Part shown: positions 63,679 to 64,000 of the stretch, in pieces
How the letters are laid out: each line of letters opens with the position of its first letter
Numbering within the stretch: position 1 is the stretch's first letter
Origin: Bog-1198 sp963727045
GTDB lineage: Bacteria > Pseudomonadota > Gammaproteobacteria > Steroidobacterales > Steroidobacteraceae
Reading direction: 5' to 3'
DNA length: 64,000 nt
Assembly (NCBI GenBank): GCA_963727045.1
Contig: CAVSES010000001.1
Location: 434,001 to 498,000, forward strand
Translations under genes and position numbers: made by a program
The notes under the pieces: generated by a model
What the model saw: the letters and a program-made list of their open reading frames with translations, nothing else
Database searches by the model: none
What the model was told of the DNA's origin: nothing

Positions 63679-64000
63679 CATTGGGTTGCCGCGGACCCAG
63701 CTGTGGCGTGGACCAACTACGGATTGCATTGCTGGGTCGCACCGGCCGAAGAGGCCGCGGGACATCCGGACAAGGCCGACATCGTTCTGAAAGCAGGCGG
63801 CACCTTCGTCGATTGCTACCGATTTCACGGCGACATCCTCGATGGTCGAGGCGACTGGAAGGGCGCGCAAGAGTGGCACGCCAAGGCTGTTGCACTCGCC
63901 CCTGATCTTCCGGCGTGGGGTCTCGCACTCGCGACACACGGAGATCTTGCCGGCGCCGAAGCCAAGCTCAAGGATGCGAATCAACGCGGACCCCACTGGG
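63679..64000 (+). pseudogene. TPR-type protein, 5'-truncated and cut by the window end
   Basis: One frame runs to the window edge and reads HWVAADPAVAWTNYGLHCWV, then PAEEAAGHPDKADIVLKAGG, FHGDILDGRGDWKGAQEW and AVALAPDLPAWGLALATHGD, a tetratricopeptide-like pattern. No start codon with a ribosome site lies upstream: the frame enters from the dispersed repeat at 63599, so the 5' end is probably lost. The 3' end is outside the window. Confidence 0.5.

Overview
The window is high-GC bacterial chromosome, almost certainly from a gammaproteobacterium related to the Xanthomonadales/Nevskiales/Steroidobacter-like lineages. Evidence: the gene order ssrA-smpB-ratA-rnfH-bamE-(fur)-recN-nadK-grpE-dnaK-dnaJ, then dapB-carA-carB-greA-yhbY-rlmE-ftsH-folP-glmM-(tpiA)-secG-tRNA-Leu, is a gammaproteobacterial core arrangement. 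An hrcA gene ahead of grpE and a 14-gene nuo operon with separate nuoC and nuoD fit a non-enteric member. GTG and TTG starts and 1-4 nt stop/start overlaps are frequent. The exact species cannot be named from the sequence.

Layout. 1-8.6 kb: tail of an unknown gene, periplasmic processing protease Prc, an M28 peptidase-like lipoprotein that lacks two active-site residues, an HDOD-GGDEF diguanylate cyclase, small membrane proteins and a Gfo/Idh/MocA dehydrogenase. 8.6-18.8 kb: ribosome rescue (tmRNA and SmpB), RatA, RnfH, BamE, Fur, RecN, NAD kinase, and the heat-shock block hrcA-grpE-dnaK-dnaJ with a good sigma-32 type promoter overlapping the end of hrcA. 18.8-31.6 kb: lysine, carbamoyl-phosphate, folate and cell-wall precursor genes plus GreA, YhbY, RlmE, FtsH, TpiA and SecG; carAB is preceded by a leader with mutually exclusive hairpins. 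31.7-46.0 kb: complete nuoA-N for respiratory complex I, bounded by tRNA-Leu(GAG) and initiator tRNA-fMet.

From the 3' half of tRNA-fMet onward the character changes. A 46-bp exact copy of the tRNA 3' part recurs 6 kb downstream and a degenerate 24-bp copy lies another 1.9 kb on, so two elements appear to have been stacked at this tRNA. Element 1 (46160-52239) carries a TOTE-type primase-helicase, an AbiEi/AbiEii toxin-antitoxin pair with a palindromic operator, and a HigB/HigA-type pair whose toxin has two frameshifts. Element 2 (52240-54148) carries two small uncharacterised proteins, one with a His-rich tail, and an intact HigB/HigA-type pair. No integrase was found in either. Beyond this, to the window end, lies a mosaic of accessory genes: a lipoprotein, a GNAT acetyltransferase, HD-GYP and HDOD proteins, an intact secreted M28 peptidase, a truncated IS1182-like transposase, a 227-bp MITE-like derivative of the same IS, dispersed repeats and gene fragments. 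In related genomes rimP-nusA-infB commonly follows this initiator tRNA; its absence here suggests the accessory block extends past the window end.
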